Source of the DNA: Erinaceus europaeus
Lineage: Eukaryota; Chordata; Mammalia; Eulipotyphla; Erinaceidae
Direction of reading: 5' to 3'
DNA length: 64,000 nt
Assembly: GCF_950295315.1 (NCBI RefSeq)
Contig: NC_080175.1
Span: 87,027,581 to 87,091,580, forward strand
In this document: one piece after another, positions 10,151-21,382 of the stretch
Position numbering within the stretch: the first letter of the stretch is position 1
How the letters are laid out: every line of letters begins with the position of its first letter
Translations under genes and position numbers: made by a program
The notes under the pieces: generated by a model
What the model saw: the letters and a program-made list of their open reading frames with translations, nothing else
Told to the model about the DNA's origin: nothing
Database searches by the model: none

Positions 10151-11750
10151 CAGTATTATTTCTTGTCCTTGAGTCTTAATAGTTTCATTATGCTATGTCT
10201 TCACGTTCTCCTTCCAGGAAGTTCATGCTCAGAGGATTGTCAACATGAGGAAAATTCTCAGCTATAAAGTCCCTGAATATAGCTTCTGTTCCCTTCACCC
10301 TGTCCTGTCCTCAGGAATTCCTGTCATTCTTAAATGAAATAATTTGATGGAATCTACTACTTGATAGAGGATTGCTTTATTCTTTCTAAACCTTTCCTCT
10401 CCATTTTCTTTAAATTGAAAGAGTGAGCTAATTGTCTCTTCTAGTTTCTAGATATTGTTTCCTCTGCCTGAGTAAGTCTACTTCTGAGACCTGATGCTTG
10501 AGCTTGTACTGTGCTCAAAGTATTTTTCAAACTGCAATTTTACCTTTAGTTTTCCCTTCATTCTTCATAACTGCTTGGTAAATTCACTTGAAATTCTTAC
10601 ATGTTTTCTAGTTTCTTGGAGAAATCTGTTAGGAATTCTTCCTTTGTGTTTCCTAAATCCTTAATAAAATACTCTTCAAATCTTGAGTATGCCTATCAGT
10701 GAAATTCTTGGACTCTTGGAGAAACTTCATTCTAGTTTCCTATCATCTTTCTCTGATAGTCTCTCTGTATCTAAATTTTCCTGGAGTTTTTCTGTTTATT
10801 TTCTATCTTTTTGAACTGTTAAAATCTGAAGTTGTTTTTGCTATTACTGTCTGTGCATTTATTGTTCTGCTACTGCTGAGCCCACAGGTGATACTTTTAT
10901 TATAACTAGTAGATTTCATTTTGTTTATATATTATGTTTGGAGGGGTTCAGGATTAGGGGGTGGGGTTATGTTTCTTGTTACTTCCTTGAGCTGTATAAT
11001 ACTCTGTGTAGTTTGTATATATGGCTTCTCTATAGAATTTCAGTTTAAATTCAAGCCATGAGGGTTTGCTGCTAAGTAATAGTATGTTCAAAAAAGCAGG
11101 GCTCCATATACCATTTGGCCATTATCTACTGCCTAATAGCTTTTAGCTGCCAGCTGCCTCAAATTACATTTTTGTATTTATGCTTTAGTTTGGGGGGGAG
11201 ACCAGATTGGTCAGGCATGTCCCTTGCTACAGTGGTGTGACCCGACAACCAGTTTAGTAGACTCTCACTCCTGAGGCCATGGAGTGGAGAGACTGTTAGA
11301 TGATCTCACAGTCAGCACTCTGCACAGCCTTGACTGCTGTTGTTCAGAGGGAAAATGATGCCATTTGTCGTTGGAGCTCTCAACCTCTGCATGCTTGAAT
11401 TCAGCCCTGTGCTGCCATTTACCCCAACCATGCACACTAGCACCCACCTGAGTCCATGTGTCTGTATATATTCTAATGTCAGTTGAGTGAGATTTGTGAA
11501 TCCGATGGTTGTCAATATCTGTTATTTTGGGGGGGAGAGACTTTGCTGTTCACTCTTCATTCATAGTCTCATCTCGTAGATGAGCTACTTTCTCCACGTC
11601 AGTGGGTGACCTGTTCAGAGAAATGAAAATGTGAAGTTTTGAGACTTATTGTCCACACTCCTCAGATGAGGGGAAGTTTTGAGGTAGAGAGGAGAAACTA
11701 TTGACATGCTTCAGATTTCACTTCAAGGTGTCACACTGTCACACTATGGG

Positions 11751-12440
11751 AGCAATTCTGCAACTTTGCATCCTGTGAACTATAGGAAAACATCAAGCAG
11801 CCTATGTAAGTTTTCAGGGACTGTAGAGTGAATTTCCTGGGTGTGTGAGAAGTGCAACCTGAAGGATGGCCTTTGCATACTCTCAGCAGGCAGTGCCTCA
11901 GAAAGCACAATGGAGGTGACACCAAGCACCAGGTGACATTCACACTCATTACCAGTACTGTTCATGGGACATCTGGCAATCACGGAGCTCAGCAATGACC
12001 ACAGCAGGGACACTCTGAGATGTGATTGTTGGTTGAAAATATTAGGTTTGAGGAATATAGAAGAATCAGAGAGTGAAGTGTTTCAAAAATAAGGGGTGTG
12101 TTCTTATTATTCCTTCTACATTTCAGGTCCAGAAACTGTGACCTAGAATGGGGTAAATCAAATCCCTTGAACGTAAAAATATTTGGGTTAGTATGAGTAG
12201 TTTTACAAAGATACTGTCTGAGACTCATATGATTACCAGTGAAAATCAGACTCTTAGTTTGGAGTAAATAACTCCTTTTTATATAAAATATAAAACATGT
12301 CTTGGTGATATTATAGCACTACTGGCTTCCTTATCTTTAATATTGTATTTATTGTCTTTTGCAGTAAAGGAATCCCTATAACAATAAAAGTTATTTAATG
12401 AGATTTAAAGAGTATTAGAATTTGTGGCCTTGGGATATTG
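11751..12440. other. Unique sequence
   Basis: No gene or mobile element recognised. Minus-strand frames of 65-79 codons have no domain-like features. Confidence 0.5.
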
Positions 12441-12454
12441 ACTTCTAAAAATGA

Positions 12455-12660
12455 AATAGTGGGTCAGTAACAGAGCTCCCAGAAGCTTACCTGTTTTTTC
12501 ATGCATGTAACCCAGATTTGATACTGGGCCCGCACTACAACGGGTGAGGCTTCAGTACTGTGGGGGTCTCTCTTTTTTGTTTGTCTCTGTATCTCTACCT
12601 TACAAAGTTGACATAGAGTGATGAAGCCCCCATGACAAGAATAAGTAAAGAAAATAAACA
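12455..12660 (+). mobile_element. Older tRNA-derived SINE
   Basis: Diverged head and 'gcatgtaacccagatttgat', 'ggcttcagtactgtggggg' and a CT-rich tail. A similar layout is seen in other old tRNA-SINEs in the window. Confidence 0.55.
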
Positions 12661-12894
12661 CAAAGCAGAAAGAAATATGTATGCTATTGCTATCAGGATT
12701 CTCTGAAAAAAAAAATCATTAGTAGACCTCATAGAAATCAGTGAATTAGCATGAATAAACATCAGTTTTCATTGCAAAAAATGTATGGCAGAAAATTTAA
12801 TAAATAGACATCTCAAAGTTGATTAAAAATGGAATCAAAATAAAGAATAATATAGTCTGTAATGCCTTATCTAAAGTTTTGAGAGCCAATGATT

Positions 12895-13045
12895 TCTTTT
12901 AAATATTGTATTTATCTATTAATGAGAGAGAGAGTAAAATAATTCAGAGCATCACTCTGACACATATAATCTCAGGGATTGAATTTAGGACCTCTTATCT
13001 GAGAGTCCAACATTTTGTCCAAACCACTCACTAGTGTTTTCCCAT
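12895..13045 (-). mobile_element. SINE-C, reversed, diverged
   Basis: 'tattaatgagagagagag', 'gcatcactctgacacatat', 'ggattgaatttaggacctc' and 'gagagtccaac' match the reversed SINE-C seen clean at 21245-21382. Confidence 0.75.
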
Positions 13046-13202
13046 TTATCACAGCACTATTCAACATTCACACAGTATTAATATTAATAATAGTGTATGT
13101 AAGGTCAAGCTGAACTAATGGTGAATTAGACAGTATGTTCACTGGTGGTGTACAGAATTTCTTATGGCTGAATTTGGAATGTTAACTGAAAAAATATTTT
13201 AA

Positions 13203-13226
13203 ATGTGTGTGTGTGTGTGTGTGTTC
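13203..13226. repeat. (TG)n microsatellite
   Basis: About 10 TG units. Confidence 0.93.
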
Positions 13227-13237
13227 CTGTTCATGTT

Positions 13238-13370
13238 CTGGAAAGAGAAAGAGAGTAACCACAGAACAAAAGCTTCCTTCAATGCAGTAGACCTGGACTT
13301 GAACCTGTGTTGTACAATTGATGAAACAGGACACAGTCCAATTGAGTTATTTCTCCAGCCTTCAAATATA
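13238..13370 (-). mobile_element. Old SINE-E type copy, reversed
   Basis: 'agcttccttcaatgcagtag', 'gacttgaacctgtgttgta' and 'tgagttatttctccagcc' form the degenerate SINE-E layout also found at 13660-14803, 23457-23635 and 63225-63830. Confidence 0.6.
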
Positions 13371-13446
13371 ATCATAAGTGACATAATATCTGGAAGGGTC
13401 TCTGAAAAGATCTTACTGCTCCTTGGGGCCATCCCCCCACCCCCTA

Positions 13447-13645
13447 TTTTTTTATTTGATAGGATAGAAAGAAATTGCGAATAGAAGGGGAAAGAGAGAG
13501 AGAGAGAGAGAAGCAGACACTTGCAGTACTTGCTTCATCACTCATGATGTTTCCGGCCTACAGGTGGGAAGCAGAGGCTTGAACCTGGGTCCTTGCACAT
13601 TGTAAAGTGTGCCTTTAACTAGGTGCACCACCATCCAGCTTCCCA
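13447..13645 (-). mobile_element. SINE-A/B copy, reversed, with (GA)n
   Basis: 'gataggatagaaagaaattg', a pure GA tract at 13490-13511, 'cctacaggtgggaagcag', 'gcttgaacctgggtccttg' and the head 'aggtgcaccaccatccagc'. Confidence 0.8.
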
Positions 13646-13779
13646 TAATTCTGTTTTCTCTAATTTTTTTCTTTTCTATTTTTTTTTTTTGATGACTCAG
13701 ACAAAAAGAGCAAGACAGGGTGGGGTGGGGAGGAAGGGTGGAAGTTTCCATCATTGTTATGGTGCAGAATTCAAACCTG

Positions 13780-14735
13780 GCTGGCATCTGGAACCTGGTG
13801 GCTGAAAAGAGAGTTAACATACAAAGCCAAACAAATTGTTGAACAATCATGGACCTAAAGACTGTAATAGTGCAGATGAAGTGTTGGGGGTATTCCCTGC
13901 ATGCTCTTGTGTACTTCTGCTTTCAGGTATATATTTTTCCCCTAGTTTATAGGCACAAGTGAACCTATGCTCTGTCTCAGGGAACCTGGACTATATCTAG
14001 GTTTGGGGACTTTACTGGGGAGTGGAACACCTGGAATGGAATTAGAGAATACTATGAAAGGAAAGGTCTCACCCGAGTGATGAAGCTGAAGGGTTGTCAT
14101 TCCACACCTGAAGTCTCTGGTCACAGTCTGAAGTGAAGCATGCTGGGGTGGCACTCGTTGTGTTGATTAGGTTGCGATCTGCGGATGCAATATTATGTGA
14201 TTTGAATTGAGAGCAGCATGCAGAAAAGTGGGCCCCACCCTAAGGTTCCAGGACTGGGGGAAATATAGGCTCTATAAGTGGAAATGTGAGGTTCCTGTTG
14301 TCTTAGGGTTCAAGAAGACAATGGATAGTTATTGTTATCATCAGCGAGATGCTGACCAGACTTCCCTGGACAGACGACCCCATCAATGTGTACTGGAGCT
14401 CCACTTCCTCAGAGCCCCACCCTACTAGGGAAAGAGAGAGGCAGGCTGGGAGTATGGATCGAACAGTCAGCGCCCATGTTCATTAGGGAAGCAGTTACAG
14501 AAGCCAGACCTTTCACCCTCTGCAACCCACAGTGACCCTGGATCTATGCTCCCAGAGAGATAGAGAATGGGAAGGCTATCAGGGGAGGGGGTGGGATGTG
14601 GAGATCGGGTTACGGGAATTGTGCAGAATTGTACCCCTTTTATTCTATGGTTTTGTTAATGTCTCCTTTCTTAAATTAAAAAAAAAAATCTACATTTTGA
14701 ATAAATGTGTAGTGCCCCTAAAAAAAAAAAAAAAA
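13780..14735 (+). mobile_element. Family X retroposon, 5'-inverted (twin-primed), with 3' transduction
   Basis: The plus-strand 3' segment (about 14335-14690) ends 'gtctcctttcttaaatt' plus an A run. The upstream segment (13780-14334) is the same family in reverse. The inverted part starts at 'ctggcatctggaacctgg', which in the 16367-16731 copy lies next to the first bases of the plus segment ('gaccagacttccctggaca'). An exact 14-bp duplication 'agaattcaaacctg' flanks the whole at 13766-13779 and 14736-14749. This is the classic product of L1-type twin priming. Confidence 0.85.
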
Positions 14736-14736
14736 A
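14691..14736 (+). other. Probable 3'-transduced segment with second poly-A tail
   Basis: After the first A run (14678-14688) come about 30 bases not found in the other family X copies, including AATAAA at 14700-14705. A second A run follows at 14720-14736, 14 bases downstream of that signal. The target duplication begins at the end of the second tail, so the extra segment moved with the element. Confidence 0.7.
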
Positions 14737-14803
14737 GAATTCAAACCTGAGTTGCTCACATAAGAAAACAGCTCACTATATAAGTGAACAGTTTTGCCAG
14801 TTT

Positions 14804-15470
14804 TCTCCAGTTTCTCTGAAATACACTTTTAGAAGTGTCTTTCCTTTTGCTACTCATTCAAAACATCTCAAAATTAAAAACATTATTTTGTTTGTGTGTG
14901 TTAGATTTGGAATCATAAGACCTCTGACATAAAATGCATGTTCACTAAAAATATATAAAATAATAGAAATGATGCAATAATAACAGCAGTAACAATATGA
15001 TAGCAATAGCAATATTATTAAAACAATGATGAGAGCATAAGTAATTTAATATAGACAGAATAAGTATGAATTACAGCCTCCTCTTCTCCCCTTTCCTGAG
15101 ATAAGAATAGCTGAAGCACAGTTTAGGATAATAATTTAAGGTCATAACTCTAAGTGATTTGTGGGGCCAATATCAGTCTTGAAGACTTAGCCCCACTCTA
15201 CACCCCTAATTACTGTGCTATATGTAAGTACAAGCCTAGCACTTTGCTAGTCTGATTCCTTTCATGCTGTAATGGTGTCCTCATCAGCTCAATAAATAAG
15301 GGTGTTTTCATAACCAATTGATAGCAGTAGGATACGCAGAAGGAACTCCCCAAGCAAGTGAGATTAGCCAGTGAAACTGAAGAATGCAAGATATCTTTTG
15401 AATATCATCAAGCATAAATAAGCAAATGAAGTACGAAGTGATAGGATAATGTAAATAATCTCCTTTAGCT
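14804..15470. other. Unique AT-rich sequence
   Basis: No gene or mobile element recognised. Confidence 0.5.
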
Positions 15471-15474
15471 AACT

Positions 15475-15757
15475 TCATTATTTATTTATTGCCACCAAGG
15501 TTATTTGCTGGGTCTTTGTGCCAGCAATACATATCCACTCTCCTTTCTTCTTTATATTTTTATATTAAAATTTTTTATTAGGACAGAGAGAAATTGAGAA
15601 AGAAGGGGTAGGTAGAGGGGGAGAAAGAAGAGAGAGACCTACATATCTGTTTTTACCACACATCAAGTTCTGTAGGTAGGGAAGAGGGGCTTGAACCTGG
15701 GTTCTTGCACATGGTAACACGTACATTTATTCTAGTGTGTCACCACCCAACCCTATT
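15475..15757 (-). mobile_element. SINE-B, reversed, diverged
   Basis: 'ttattgccaccaaggttatt', 'cagcaatacatatccactc', 'gacagagagaaattgagaaa' and 'gcttgaacctgggttcttgc' run in the reversed SINE-B order. The (AAC)n region is lost. Confidence 0.8.
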
Positions 15758-15867
15758 TCTGTTCTATGTTTTCTGTTAGGCCATGTTGATTCTAACCTGT
15801 CATGATCTAACTTTGTCTTATGGAGAATTTTAGACAATAAAGAATACAGTTCAGACTTGGATTATAT

Positions 15868-15870
15868 GAC

Positions 15871-15933
<63 letters not shown>
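15868..15933. repeat. (AT)n plus poly-T tract
   Basis: About 20 AT units followed by about 18 T. Confidence 0.93.
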
Positions 15934-15935
<2 letters not shown>

Positions 15936-16075
15936 CCAGAGTTTTGTTCAGCTCTAGCTTATGGTGGTGTGGAGGATGAAACCCGGGGCCTTGGAGCCTC
16001 AGGAATAGACTTGGAGTATAATAGAAGCTATAGATCTGAGCGTACGTTCTGTGGCCATGAGTAACAACGAAGCTG
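15934..16075 (-). mobile_element. SINE-D fragment joined to a family S3 scrap
   Basis: 'agctctagcttatggtggtg' and 'cttggagcctcaggaatag' are the reversed SINE-D body. From about 16015 'gatctgagcgtacgttctg' and 'ggccatgagtaac' match the start of family S3. Confidence 0.55.
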
Positions 16076-16204
16076 TTGGAACTCTTCACTCATGAACTCA
16101 GAGGCTCACACCATTTTGTTCATTGACTGTCACTTATTAATGGGTTTATTTATTTATATTTTATCCTGGACCACGTGGCTGCACAATTTCACTGTGCCTG
16201 GAGT

Positions 16205-17106
16205 ACATCTTTTTTTTTTTTTTCTTTTTTCTTTCATTTTTAATTCTTTTTGTTGGAGGCTGGTTCATGTTTTACAGTACAGTTGTTGACACAAAAGGAC
16301 AATTTCTCATCTCCCCCATGAAACTTCATCGCAAACCATTCTCACCCACAGCCTAGGTCCTTTTTCTTTTCTTTTTTTTTTAATATTTATTTTTTAATTA
16401 ATTAATTTTTTTAAAAAGGAGACATTAATAAAACCATAGGATTCCCACCACAGGATCTCCATATTCCATTCCCTCCCCTGATAGCTTTCCTGTTCTTTAA
16501 CCCTCTGGGAGTATGGACCCCAGGTCATTGTGGGATGCAAAAGGTGGAAGGTCTGGCTTCTGTAATTGCTTCCCTGCTGAACATGGGCATTGACAGGTTG
16601 ATCCATACTCCCAGCCTGCCTCTCTCTTTCCCTAGTAGGATGGGGCTCTGGGGAAGCAGAACTCCAGGACAGATTGGTGGGGTCATCAGTCCAGGGAAGT
16701 CTGGTTGGCATCATGCTGGCATCTGGAACCTGGTCCTTTTTCACAGTCAGGTAACAGGACTCCAAGGTTCTCTTTACACTCTCTCCCCCATCCTTCCCCG
16801 GAGTCCTTTGCTTTTGTACGATATACAACACCCAGTCCAAGTTTTGCTTTGAATCGTCCTTTTCAGCCCACCTATAAGTGAAATCATTTGGCATTTGTCT
16901 TTCTCCTTTTTGGCTTATCTCACTTAACAGGATTCCTTCAATCTTCATCCAAGATGAAGTGAAGGAGATGACTTCATCTTTTATAACAGCCGAGTAGTAT
17001 TCTGATGTGGGTATATACCATATTGAACATCTCGGTTGTTTAGAAGTTTCAGCTATTGCAAATTGTATTGCTATGAATATAGCTGTATATGAATGTTTTC
17101 TTTTCT
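16205..17106 (-). mobile_element. L1 3' end (older subfamily), reversed, split by family X
   Basis: A poly-T start, the reversed 3' UTR ('ttacagtacagttgttgac'), then after the family X insert 'cccagtccaagttttgctt', 'gtgaaatcatttggcattt' and 'ggcttatctcacttaacag' (antisense end of ORF2). It resumes at 17417 after a SINE-B. Confidence 0.82.
16367..16731 (-). mobile_element. Family X retroposon, 5'-truncated, reversed, with 11-bp target duplication
   Basis: T-rich start (minus-strand poly-A), 'aaaaccataggattcccacc', 'ctctgggagtatggacccc', ending 'ggcatctggaacc'. The 11-bp 'ggtcctttttc' flanks it exactly at 16356-16366 and 16732-16742, so the pre-insertion L1 3' UTR can be recognised. Poly-A tail, 5' truncation and target duplication are signs of L1-driven retroposition. 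Confidence 0.87.
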
Positions 17107-17416
17107 TTTTTTTAAAGATTTTTATATTAATTTATTTATTCCCTTTTGTTGCCCTTGTTTTATTGCTGTATTTATTATTGTTGTTATTGATGTCATTATT
17201 GTTGGATAGGATAGAGAGAAATGGAGAGAGGAGGGAAAGACAAGAGAGGGAGAGAAAAAGAGAGACTCCTACATACTTGCTTCACTGCTTGTGAAGTGGC
17301 TCCCTTGCAGGTGGGGAGCAGGGGGCTTGAACTGGGATCGTTAAGCTCATCCTTGCTCTGGCCCTTGAGCTTTGCACCACTTGTGCTTAACCCACTGTGC
17401 TAACACTGGACTCCCC
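17107..17416 (-). mobile_element. SINE-B, full-length, reversed, inside the L1
   Basis: T-rich start, 'ttgttgcccttgttttattg', 'tggataggatagagagaaat', 'cccttgcaggtggggagca', head 'gcttaacccactgtgctaa'. Antisense L1 sequence resumes at 17417 ('cataagccttttctaatag'). Confidence 0.9.
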
Positions 17417-17770
17417 ATAAGCCTTTTCTAATAGGTGTTTTGTTCCCTTAGGGTAAATTCTTAGGACAGAAATTGCTGGGTCATACAATTTCATTTCTAG
17501 TGTTTAAGAAATCTCCAGAATATTTTCAGAAGAGTTGGACCAATCTGTACTTGGTGGTGGGATTTCTTTACCAGGGAAGTTGTCTTTCTGTGTCCTTCCT
17601 CCCCGAATGCTTAACTCTTGTCTCTTGTCTCTTGACATGGACACTTGTTCATCTGTGTTTCAGGTTCATTTCTATGTAGATGGTTCCACGTCTGTGGGTG
17701 AAGCTTTGCTCTTATCATGGGGTAAAGTAAATAGATATTTTCTTTTTTTGAATCTTTCTAAAAATTTTTC
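17417..17770 (-). mobile_element. Continuation of the reversed L1 (ORF2 C-terminal region)
   Basis: 'gggtaaattcttaggacag', 'aaattgctgggtcatac' and 'gttggaccaatctgtac' are antisense L1 ORF2 text. It fades out near 17770. Confidence 0.6.
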
Positions 17771-17784
17771 ATAAAATGTGTTTT

Positions 17785-17975
17785 TAATTTTTTATTTAAT
17801 GATTTATTTATTGAATATAGACAGAGAAACTGACATGGAAATACAGGGAAAAAAAGGGAAAGAAAGAGAGACAGCTGCACAATTGCCTCACCACTGATGG
17901 TGCTTCTCTCCTGCTAGTGGGGTTTGGGGCTTTGAGGCCAAGTTCATATGCCTGGCAACTTGTCCACTCTGCAAT
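17785..17975 (-). mobile_element. SINE-A type copy, reversed, diverged
   Basis: 'ttattgaatatagacagaga', GA-rich body, 'gctgcacaattgcctcacc', 'ctcctgctagtggggtt'. Confidence 0.65.
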
Positions 17976-19150
17976 ATTTGCTTTCTATCATAAATCCAAA
18001 CACTTTTCATTATAGTTATAGGTATTTGCTTACATATTCAAAACTTACCTTGTAAAATATATAAATATTTGTTTAATTCTACTTCCTCATATGTTCTAAG
18101 ATTTCAATGGAAAAATGTAAGGATGATTACATTTAAACTTAATTTAATAATGAGGTCAATAACTTGTTCAGTGTAATTACATGTAGTCTGAAATGTTTCT
18201 CTTTCCCCTTATACTTCCATTTTTTTATTTCTGATTAAAAGTGCTGCATAAGTCATTGGGAAAATTCACAAAAGCAAGACAAAAGATCTTTATTCTCTTA
18301 TTAGTTGGATATGATCTCTGTAGTATTTTGAAGACTATTTTCTCTCTATAGACACTCAATGTAAATAGATAAAACCATATCAATAAACCTTATGGTATTT
18401 TAATGAAAATACATAGTAAGCATTCCTCATTATAATTAAATATTTCTTCTTCAATAATGTCACTTTTACCATGAGAATATGTCATTTGTCTTGCAATATT
18501 GAACATTCTGTGAACCTTGATCTGAATGTGTGCTTCTGTATTGATATATGTGGTATGAATCTAGGCATATTTTGTAAGTACAATCAAATTTTGTAGGTAC
18601 AATCAAATTTTGTCATCTTAATTTTCATTTGGGGGGGGGGTTGAATGCCTCTTGAGTGTGCATTAGGATAACTGAACAATTAATCACCCTGTAAGCTACA
18701 GAGAATCTTACAAAAGTACGAACTGAACTCTAATTGCATGTTTTTACGTAAAGGTATTTATTATATCAGTATTTGTACTTAAGCATTGTTTCATTATACT
18801 ATTATCCCACTTTTCTACAACTGTCCTTGATAGGAAGATATGAATCCTCAAAGTCCTTTATTAGGTCCTTGTTACTAATTGAATAACATATTTCTATTAT
18901 TGGGATGATGAAAGTTTCATAGACACTACCAACTACCCAATTCTAATAAATGATGTTTTACTGAGTTCTGGATTAAATACCTGTACAAATGGCAGGCACA
19001 ATGGGTACAACTGATGAGATTCATCCCCGACTTTTAAGTCATTATCATCTACTATAGAAGAAAACCACACGTTCTGCTAAATACAATCAAGGTTAAAAAA
19101 AGAACCTCAAATTAGCTAACCACAAAATTCCAAATCAAACATTAAATTAG
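17976..19150. other. Unique AT-rich sequence
   Basis: No gene or element recognised. A G run lies at 18631-18640, and a short 'tacaatcaaattttgt' motif is duplicated in tandem near 18580-18612. Confidence 0.5.
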
Positions 19151-19352
19151 GGGCCAGGTGGTAGCACACCTGGTTAAGCACATACATTGCAGTGCACAAG
19201 GTTGCAGGGTCAAGTCCCTGGTCCCCACTTGCTAGGGGACAGCTTCATGAGTGGTGGAGCAGGGCTGCAGGTGTCTCTTTGTCTCTCTCCCTCTCTGTCT
19301 CCCCCTCTCCTCTCAATTCCGGTCTCTATCCAATAATAAATAAATAAAAACA
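19151..19352 (+). mobile_element. SINE-A, nearly full-length
   Basis: Head 'ggggccaggtggtagcacac', B-box-like 'gggtcaagtccctgg', 'gctgcaggtgtctctttgtc', CT-rich body, and end 'ctatccaataataaataa'. The head is tRNA-related with RNA polymerase III boxes. Confidence 0.9.
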
Positions 19353-19540
19353 CCAAATTAAACATTAAATTTACCTTATAGTTTAATTTAGTTTCTCCTG
19401 TTGTTCTCTTAGATGTTACTGACTCCTGCCTAGCTGGCTGTGGCTAAATGAGTAAGTCAAAGAATGACTGAATTTGAAATGATGCAAAACTTAAATCAAG
19501 AAGGAAAAGAGAAAAAATGGTATAAAAAGGAAAAACTCAG

Positions 19541-19830
19541 GAGCCAGGTGGTAGCTCGGCGGGTTAAGCGCACATGGCCCGAAGTGCAGAGACAGGCTTA
19601 TGGACCTGAAGCAGTTCTGAAGGTGTCTATCTCTTTCTCCCTTTCTCTATCTTCCTCTCCTCTCTCAATTTCTCTCTGTCCTATCCAACAACGGCACTAA
19701 TGACAACAATAACAACAACAAAGGCAACAAAAATGGGGAAAAAAATGGCTTCCAGGAGCAGTGGATTCGTAGTGCAGGCACCAAGCCCCAGGGATAACCC
19801 TGTAGGCAAAAAATAAAATAAAGTAAATAA
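19541..19830 (+). mobile_element. SINE-B, internally deleted head, complete tail
   Basis: Head 'gagccaggtggtagctcggc', CT-rich body, the (AAC)n-type region 'aacaataacaacaacaaagg', then the specific tail 'aggagcagtggattcgtag', 'aggcaccaagccccaggga'. This copy shows how SINE-B extends past SINE-A. Confidence 0.9.
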
Positions 19831-21244
19831 AATAAAGTGGAAAAAACTCTTTTATTATCATAAGAATAGCCATATAAATGAAAAATACAACTACACATTT
19901 GAGTTCCCTTTATCCTATGTTTTAGGTTAATTTATGGAATTGTTCAGTGAAAACTGGGATGCATTCTGCCTCCCCTAACACCCCCATACTGCAGCACATT
20001 GTGAATCTTCTCACCCCGCAGGTGTTACAATTAATTAAACCAGTGTTTCTATTTTGCAAGTATTATGATCGTGATCGCTAATGGTGATTAGGCTAGATAA
20101 CATTGTTAGACTCTCACTTCCTAGCTTGCGGGTATCACTTTTACTCTAAAGTGTTGATTGTTTCTTATCTCATATTGAAAATAAGATTAGATGTTTTTTA
20201 AATCGATGGTTCTTATATTGTCTATCTATTGAAATTTATATGGGACTTTAAAATCTTATAAGCTATGAGTGGCATAAGCCTACATAATAAAGCAATCACA
20301 GACATTGACACCTTTGGGAAAATTCAATCTGCCTCTGTAAGGCAAAAACGTACCCCACCACATACTGAAGAGTGAGAAGGGGCACTGAAGATATACCACT
20401 TGTCATCTAATAATTGGACATTACTCTGTACACACGCATGGACACATTTATTTTGGCATTTTGTCAAGGTTTATGAAAATAATAGTGCTCCAATTATATT
20501 TTGTCCATTTCTTTATCAACTGCTTCTTGAATGATGATTTCATAAAAACCCACCACTCTGCAAAGCACAAGGAAGTATCAAATAGTATTTCTGATGTCTG
20601 ATAAAAGACCTTTTCTACTCTATGCACGCCATTTCAATCGGAGTGAAGATATACACTCAATAGCAATCTCACCCTATCAAACCAGTCCATTGTGTTATCG
20701 GGAAGAACAAATGATCAGAAATAAAAGCAACAGCATCTGGTTCTTGCCCTCCTCCACTTTGGTGATTATTCCCAAAAGTATGGGCATAGATTTTTGGTAA
20801 ATGAACTCTTTATTGATTCATGAACGAGAAAGAATTATTTTATTTAAAAGAGAGCAACGTAAATTCAACAAGAGTGAAACCTAAGAGGTACAGGTAGTTA
20901 TTTCTTGTTAAGTTTTTATTAGATAAAAAATTGCAGGTGAGAGCTGTTGAATATTGCTTAAATTTAATGCTTTTAACAATTGTAAACCACACAAGTATTC
21001 TTACCATTAATTCTATTCATCATCTTATAATTTGAGATTAATCACTCTGTGCATATGCAGGACACATTTATTTTGGCACTTCATCAAGGTTTATGAAAAT
21101 AACAGTCTTCTCATTACACTCTACTTCCTTCATTACAACTCCTCACATTTCTGAACACAAACATTTTAAAGGAATGAGGAGAAGCAATATGTTACCTATA
21201 TCTCCCTACTACCTAGGTCTTGATTCTTTTTTTCTTTTTTTTTT
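19831..21244. other. Unique sequence with an internal diverged direct repeat
   Basis: No gene recognised. Segments at 20421-20500 and 21043-21118 resemble each other ('acatttattttggca' and 'caaggtttatgaaaataa' in both). A 68-codon frame at 20594-20800 has no domain-like features. Confidence 0.5.
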
Positions 21245-21382
21245 TTTTAAGATTTTATTTATTAATGAGAAACGTAGGAGGAGAGAGGAATAGCCTGACA
21301 TCATTCTGGTACATGTGCTACTGGGGATTGAACTCAGGACCTCATGCTTGAGAGTCCAATGCTTTATCCACTGCGCCCGGAG
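21245..21382 (-). mobile_element. SINE-C, reversed
   Basis: 'aagattttatttattaatga', 'catcattctggtacatgtgc', 'gggattgaactcaggacc', 'gagagtccaatgctttatcc', 'actgcgcccggag'. In sense orientation it starts with a tRNA-like head and ends AATAAA...TCTT, i.e. a T+ class SINE. Confidence 0.9.

Larger units (their letters stand above)
6413..11750 (-). mobile_element. Ancient L1, nearly full extent, reversed and interrupted
   Basis: Read as the reverse complement this is one old L1. The 3' UTR and ORF2 C-terminus lie at 6413-6887 and 7235-7500, further ORF2 at 7802-8210, and the ORF2 endonuclease start at about 8215-8440. The 5' part (ORF1 region and probable 5' UTR) lies at 8990-9555 and 10151-11750. 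Antisense landmarks include 'attgtgaataaagctgcta', 'cataatggctgcaccaattt', 'tttgcatttctctaatgat', 'ttttatccattttgagtta' and 'tgaatttaggccattgtcc'. Much of the RT domain is missing between 8210 and 8215. It is split by SINEs, family X and an LTR scrap. The 5' boundary is uncertain. Confidence 0.75.
13660..14803 (-). mobile_element. Old SINE-E split by the family X insertion
   Basis: The halves 13660-13779 and 14736-14803 join across the insert: '...gtgcagaattcaaacctg' continues as 'agttgctcacataagaaa...gttttgccag', the ordinary end of this SINE type. The break coincides with a 14-bp duplicated target. Confidence 0.7.
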
